Assembly: GCA_009922295.1 (NCBI GenBank)
Contig: RFWA01000071.1
Coordinates: forward strand, 1-9,777
Reading direction: 5' to 3'
Length of the DNA stretch: 9,777 nt
From: Betaproteobacteria bacterium
Lineage (GTDB): Bacteria; Pseudomonadota; Gammaproteobacteria; Burkholderiales; Burkholderiaceae_C
Shown: piece after piece, positions 7,270 through 9,777 of the stretch
How the letters are laid out: each line of letters opens with the position of its first letter
How positions within the stretch are numbered: position 1 is the stretch's first letter
Made by a program: the position numbers and the translations under genes
Notes under the pieces: model-generated
The model's database searches: none
Seen by the model: the letters and a program-made list of their open reading frames with translations, nothing else
What the model was told of the DNA's origin: nothing

Positions 7270-9405
7270 GTCGATCGTTGGCGTGCTGGGCACGCCGTCA
7301 ACGGGACCAAAGCGACGCCACTCTGAGACAGGGTCATCGTGACGCAGACGTGATGACTGGCCCGGTCCACCGGGAGTGCCACCCGCCAGCGGAATCGCTG
7401 CGCCGGCGCGGGCAAACAGAGGTAGCCGTCCTAAAGGCGCCGGCACGGTGTGCCACTGGCCAGCGGCAAATCGCTCGCCGCTGTCAAAGTCGTACCAGGC
7501 CGACGGTCCGACCGGCAGGTAGACCCGGCGTGTGGTGTCGCCAGCCTGCACCACGGGTGCCACCAACAGTGCGTCGCCGACCATGAAGTCGTCACTGTCA
7601 GCGAAGCAGGCCTCGTCGTCAGGAAATTCGTAAAAGGTAGGCCGCAGAATCGGTTGGTGCAGCGCGCTGGCCTGCTCGAACAGCTGCCACAGATAGGGCA
7701 GCAGGGTGTAGCGCAGGCGGATTGCTGCCGCCACGTGAGCCGTGACCTCGGGGTGAAGCCAGGGCACGTTGGTGGCGCTGCCGGGCTTCCAGGAGTTCAT
7801 CACCATGCGCGGGTTCAGGCAGCAGGCCTGCACCCAGCGCACAAAAAGCTCGGGCCCGGGCGACGGCCCGTAAAAACCGCCGACATCATGGCCAATGTTG
7901 AACAGGCCCGACAGGCTCATCTGCAGCCCGGTGCGGATGTTCCAGCGCAAGTTCTCCCAATTGGTGCTGTTGTCGCCCGACCAACTTTGCGCATAGCGCT
8001 GCACGCCCGGTGGCCCGCCCCGGCTCACGCTGAACACCGGCTCGGACGACGCCTGCGGTGGCCGGTGTCGGGCTTGCGCTTCGAAGCTGGCCCGCGTCAT
8101 CAGCAGCGCATGCAGCGGGCGGGCGCGGTGCATGGGCAGCGGCCGGCCAAAGCCCGCACAGCTGGCGCCATCGTCCATGATGGCGTACTCGTTGTTGTCG
8201 TTCCAGGCAGCGTCGATACCAAAATCCAGCACCTGGCGCTGCAGACTGCCCTGCCACCAGGCGATCACCGCCGGGTTTGAGAAATCCAGGTGCGCGCCGA
8301 CACCGTCCCAGAACTGCTCCACCACTGGCGCAGCGGTGGCGGCGTCCTGGATAAAGCCATCCTGGGCAAGAACTTCATCCCAGGCCGGGTGATCATCAAG
8401 CAGGCAGGGCTTGACGTTGGCCACCAACCGCATGCCAGCCTCGTGGAACCGCGCGTTGAGCGCCTTCGGGTCAGGGAACTTGTCGTGGTTCCAGGTGAAC
8501 ACATAGCGACGCTTGCCGCGTGAGGAATAACCCGAGCCGTAATGGAACGCCGAGCAGGGAATCGCCTCTGCCTCGATCCGGTCAATGAAGGTATTCAGCT
8601 GTTCTTGGGCATCGGGCGCGTCGGCCAGGCCCATGGCGGTCTGGGCGTAACCGAGCGACCAGCGTGGCGGCAGGTGAGTGCCACCGATCAGGCGCACAAA
8701 CTGTGCGATCACCGCAGCTGGCGTGGCACCCGACATCAGGTAGTAATCAAGGTCACCATCGTCAATGTCGACATAACGGTAAAAGTCGTGGTAGTTGTCG
8801 TGCTCGCAACCGAGGTCAAAGGTGCAGGTGCTCAGCGTGTCGTAATACAGCCCGTACCAGTGGCCGGTGGGGGCGCGGGTCATCACAAACGGCCAGTGCT
8901 TGTAGAGTGGATCCCCTTGCTGCGGGTCGTAGCCCAGCGCATCGAGCGCGATGGTCCGCAGGCGCCGCCCATGCAAATTGAGCGGGCCGGTCTTGTCGCC
9001 CAGGCCGTAATAACGATCAGCCCGGTCACGCTGCAGGTAGTGCCGTACCGAGCCGGTGCGCGGGCTGTGCAGGTAGGCAGAACTGTTCCGGTCAGCGAGC
9101 AGTGGGCGACCTTGTCCATCGCGCCAGCTCAGGGCCAGCGGGGCCAGCCGCACCGTGACCGACAGCGCGCCGGTGGCCAGCGTCAAGCCCTTGGCCGTTT
9201 GGCTGAACTGGGCTGGAGGGCGCGAAAAACCGCTGAGGTCGTCGCAGGTGCGTGGCTCGCGGTAACCAGCGCCGGGCCGGTGACGCACCCGTATCAGGGT
9301 CGGCTCCAGCACATCCAGCTGAAACTGGGCACCATCGGGCAAGTTCAAGCAGGCGCCGTGTGCGTCAACAGTGGCAATTTGGGTCGGTCCAAACGGAGTG
9401 GTCAT
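7264..9405 (-). CDS. Glycoside hydrolase family 31 protein, probable cytoplasmic alpha-glucosidase
   Basis: A 713-residue protein without signal peptide or membrane segment, so it should act in the cytoplasm on imported sugars. GH31 enzymes are retaining hydrolases that release alpha-linked glucose (or xylose) from non-reducing ends. The N-terminal beta-sandwich spans about 1-240 and contains DRYYGLGDKTG near 130. The (beta/alpha)8 barrel follows, with PPRWSLGY, NHDKFPDPKALN and KPCLLDDHPAWDE. The nucleophile region reads WNDNNEY with Asp403 as nucleophile; many GH31 enzymes have WNDMNEP here. The acid/base region reads WSGDNSTNWENLRW with Asp478, followed by GHDVGGFYG. The barrel is followed by the proximal C-terminal sheet (LLVAPVV, FARAGAAIPLA). 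After HDDPVSEWRRF it ends in a proline-rich tail where relatives usually continue, so it may be truncated. The ABC ATPase stop lies 3 bp upstream, indicating one transcript. Exact substrate cannot be read from sequence. Confidence 0.93.
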   Translation of the reverse strand: MTTPFGPTQIATVDAHGACLNLPDGAQFQLDVLEPTLIRVRHRPGAGYREPRTCDDLSGFSRPPAQFSQTAKGLTLATGALSVTVRLAPLALSWRDGQGRPLLADRNSSAYLHSPRTGSVRHYLQRDRADRYYGLGDKTGPLNLHGRRLRTIALDALGYDPQQGDPLYKHWPFVMTRAPTGHWYGLYYDTLSTCTFDLGCEHDNYHDFYRYVDIDDGDLDYYLMSGATPAAVIAQFVRLIGGTHLPPRWSLGYAQTAMGLADAPDAQEQLNTFIDRIEAEAIPCSAFHYGSGYSSRGKRRYVFTWNHDKFPDPKALNARFHEAGMRLVANVKPCLLDDHPAWDEVLAQDGFIQDAATAAPVVEQFWDGVGAHLDFSNPAVIAWWQGSLQRQVLDFGIDAAWNDNNEYAIMDDGASCAGFGRPLPMHRARPLHALLMTRASFEAQARHRPPQASSEPVFSVSRGGPPGVQRYAQSWSGDNSTNWENLRWNIRTGLQMSLSGLFNIGHDVGGFYGPSPGPELFVRWVQACCLNPRMVMNSWKPGSATNVPWLHPEVTAHVAAAIRLRYTLLPYLWQLFEQASALHQPILRPTFYEFPDDEACFADSDDFMVGDALLVAPVVQAGDTTRRVYLPVGPSAWYDFDSGERFAAGQWHTVPAPLGRLPLFARAGAAIPLAGGTPGGPGQSSRLRHDDPVSEWRRFGPVDGVPSTPTIDA

Positions 9406-9408
9406 GGT

Positions 9409-9777
9409 TTACAGCCTCTGGCCATTGGTATCAAAGCAATGCAGATGGGGCGCCGGCAGCGCCAATGCCACGGTATCACCCGGGCGCAGAGCGGTCTGGC
9501 CATTGCACACCAGCTCAAACGGAGTGTCGGCGCCGACGGTTCCGCGCAGCACGCTGCTGGCGCCCAACTGCTCGACCTGGGTCACGCTCAGGTGCAGCGG
9601 ACCGTCACCGGCCAGCGCCACGTGCTCCGGTCGCAGGCCAATGGTGTGGCTGCCGACTGGCAAGGCGGGCGCACCGGCCTGGCCCACGACCAGCGCTGCC
9701 GGCAAAAAATTCATGCGGGGGCTGCCAATGAAACCAGCCACAAAGGTGTTGCAGGGCCGGTTGTAAAGCTCAAGCGG
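9409..9777 (-). CDS. Sugar ABC transporter ATP-binding protein (MalK/UgpC type), C-terminal part
   Basis: The frame is open from the right edge to the TAA at 9411-9409 and gives the last 122 residues; the nucleotide-binding domain lies outside the window. The end of the ATPase domain reads PLELYNRPCNTFVAGFIGSP, the near-invariant passage of MalK/UgpC/MsmK-type importers (LY..P.N.FVAGFIGSP.MN). The regulatory TOBE/OB-fold region follows, with IGLRPEHV at about 46-53 and the closing strand PHLHCFDTNGQRL. Such ATPases power binding-protein-dependent uptake of di- and oligosaccharides or glycerol-3-phosphate. Because the next gene, 3 bp downstream, is a GH31 glucosidase, an alpha-glucoside importer is the likeliest role; this is context-based inference. 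The permeases and binding protein are presumably encoded beyond the right edge. Confidence 0.93.
   Translation of the reverse strand, partial: PLELYNRPCNTFVAGFIGSPRMNFLPAALVVGQAGAPALPVGSHTIGLRPEHVALAGDGPLHLSVTQVEQLGASSVLRGTVGADTPFELVCNGQTALRPGDTVALALPAPHLHCFDTNGQRL
9415..9418 (-). promoter_or_regulatory. Ribosome binding site of the GH31 gene, inside the upstream ATPase gene
   Basis: On the minus strand GAGG (within CAGAGG) lies nine bases before the GH31 ATG at 9405-9403. It falls within the last codons of the ABC ATPase gene, so ribosomes finishing the ATPase could re-initiate on the glucosidase. This supports both the chosen start and translational coupling. Confidence 0.5.

Noticed and set aside
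7450..8280. 276-codon plus-strand frame opposite the GH31 gene, and similar ones at 8664-8981 and 9252-9766
   Set aside because: They are antisense to GH31 and ABC ATPase frames with intact catalytic or family motifs and show no protein-like features of their own.
1..9777. CRISPR arrays, insertion sequences, tRNA or rRNA genes, prophage or defence genes
   Set aside because: I found no regularly spaced repeats, transposase-like frames, terminal inverted repeats or tRNA-like cloverleaves; nearly all bases are taken by the five genes listed.

Overview
The window looks like a chromosomal segment of a GC-rich betaproteobacterium, most likely Burkholderiales and probably Comamonadaceae (Rhodoferax/Polaromonas-like). 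That placement is an inference from the strong G/C bias at third codon positions, the character of the GlnE and YhdP proteins, and a yhdP/glnE head-to-head pair that I recall from this group. No rRNA or tRNA gene, transposase, integrase, CRISPR array or phage gene is visible.

Layout. (1) Bases 1-2819, minus strand: the N-terminal two thirds of a very large YhdP/AsmA-like envelope protein, running off the left edge. (2) Bases 2835-5555, plus strand: complete glnE, the bifunctional glutamine synthetase adenylyltransferase/deadenylylase. The two start codons are only 15 bp apart, so the control signals of each gene must lie inside the other's coding sequence; a plausible yhdP promoter is visible there. 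(3) Bases 5668-7252, plus strand: a long-chain acyl-CoA synthetase of the AMP-binding family, broken by an internal deletion of about 95 bp that also shifts the frame, leaving two non-contiguous halves. (4) Bases 7264-9405, minus strand: a cytoplasmic GH31 alpha-glucosidase with both catalytic aspartates, ending 11 bp from the acyl-CoA synthetase stop and apparently short at its C-terminus. (5) Bases 9409-9777, minus strand: the C-terminal TOBE part of a MalK/UgpC-type sugar ABC importer ATPase, 3 bp upstream of the glucosidase.

How the genes fit together. The right end is the tail of a carbohydrate operon in which an ABC importer brings in an alpha-glucoside and the GH31 enzyme hydrolyses it in the cytoplasm. 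The left half is core metabolism and envelope maintenance: nitrogen control of glutamine synthetase, and transport of lipids to the outer membrane. The convergent 6.8-7.3 kb zone is the irregular part of the window, with a broken ligase and a glucosidase that seems to stop early. I see no convincing sign of a wholly new biological system. The items most worth checking are the ligase deletion, the tightly packed divergent yhdP/glnE start region and the GH31 C-terminus.
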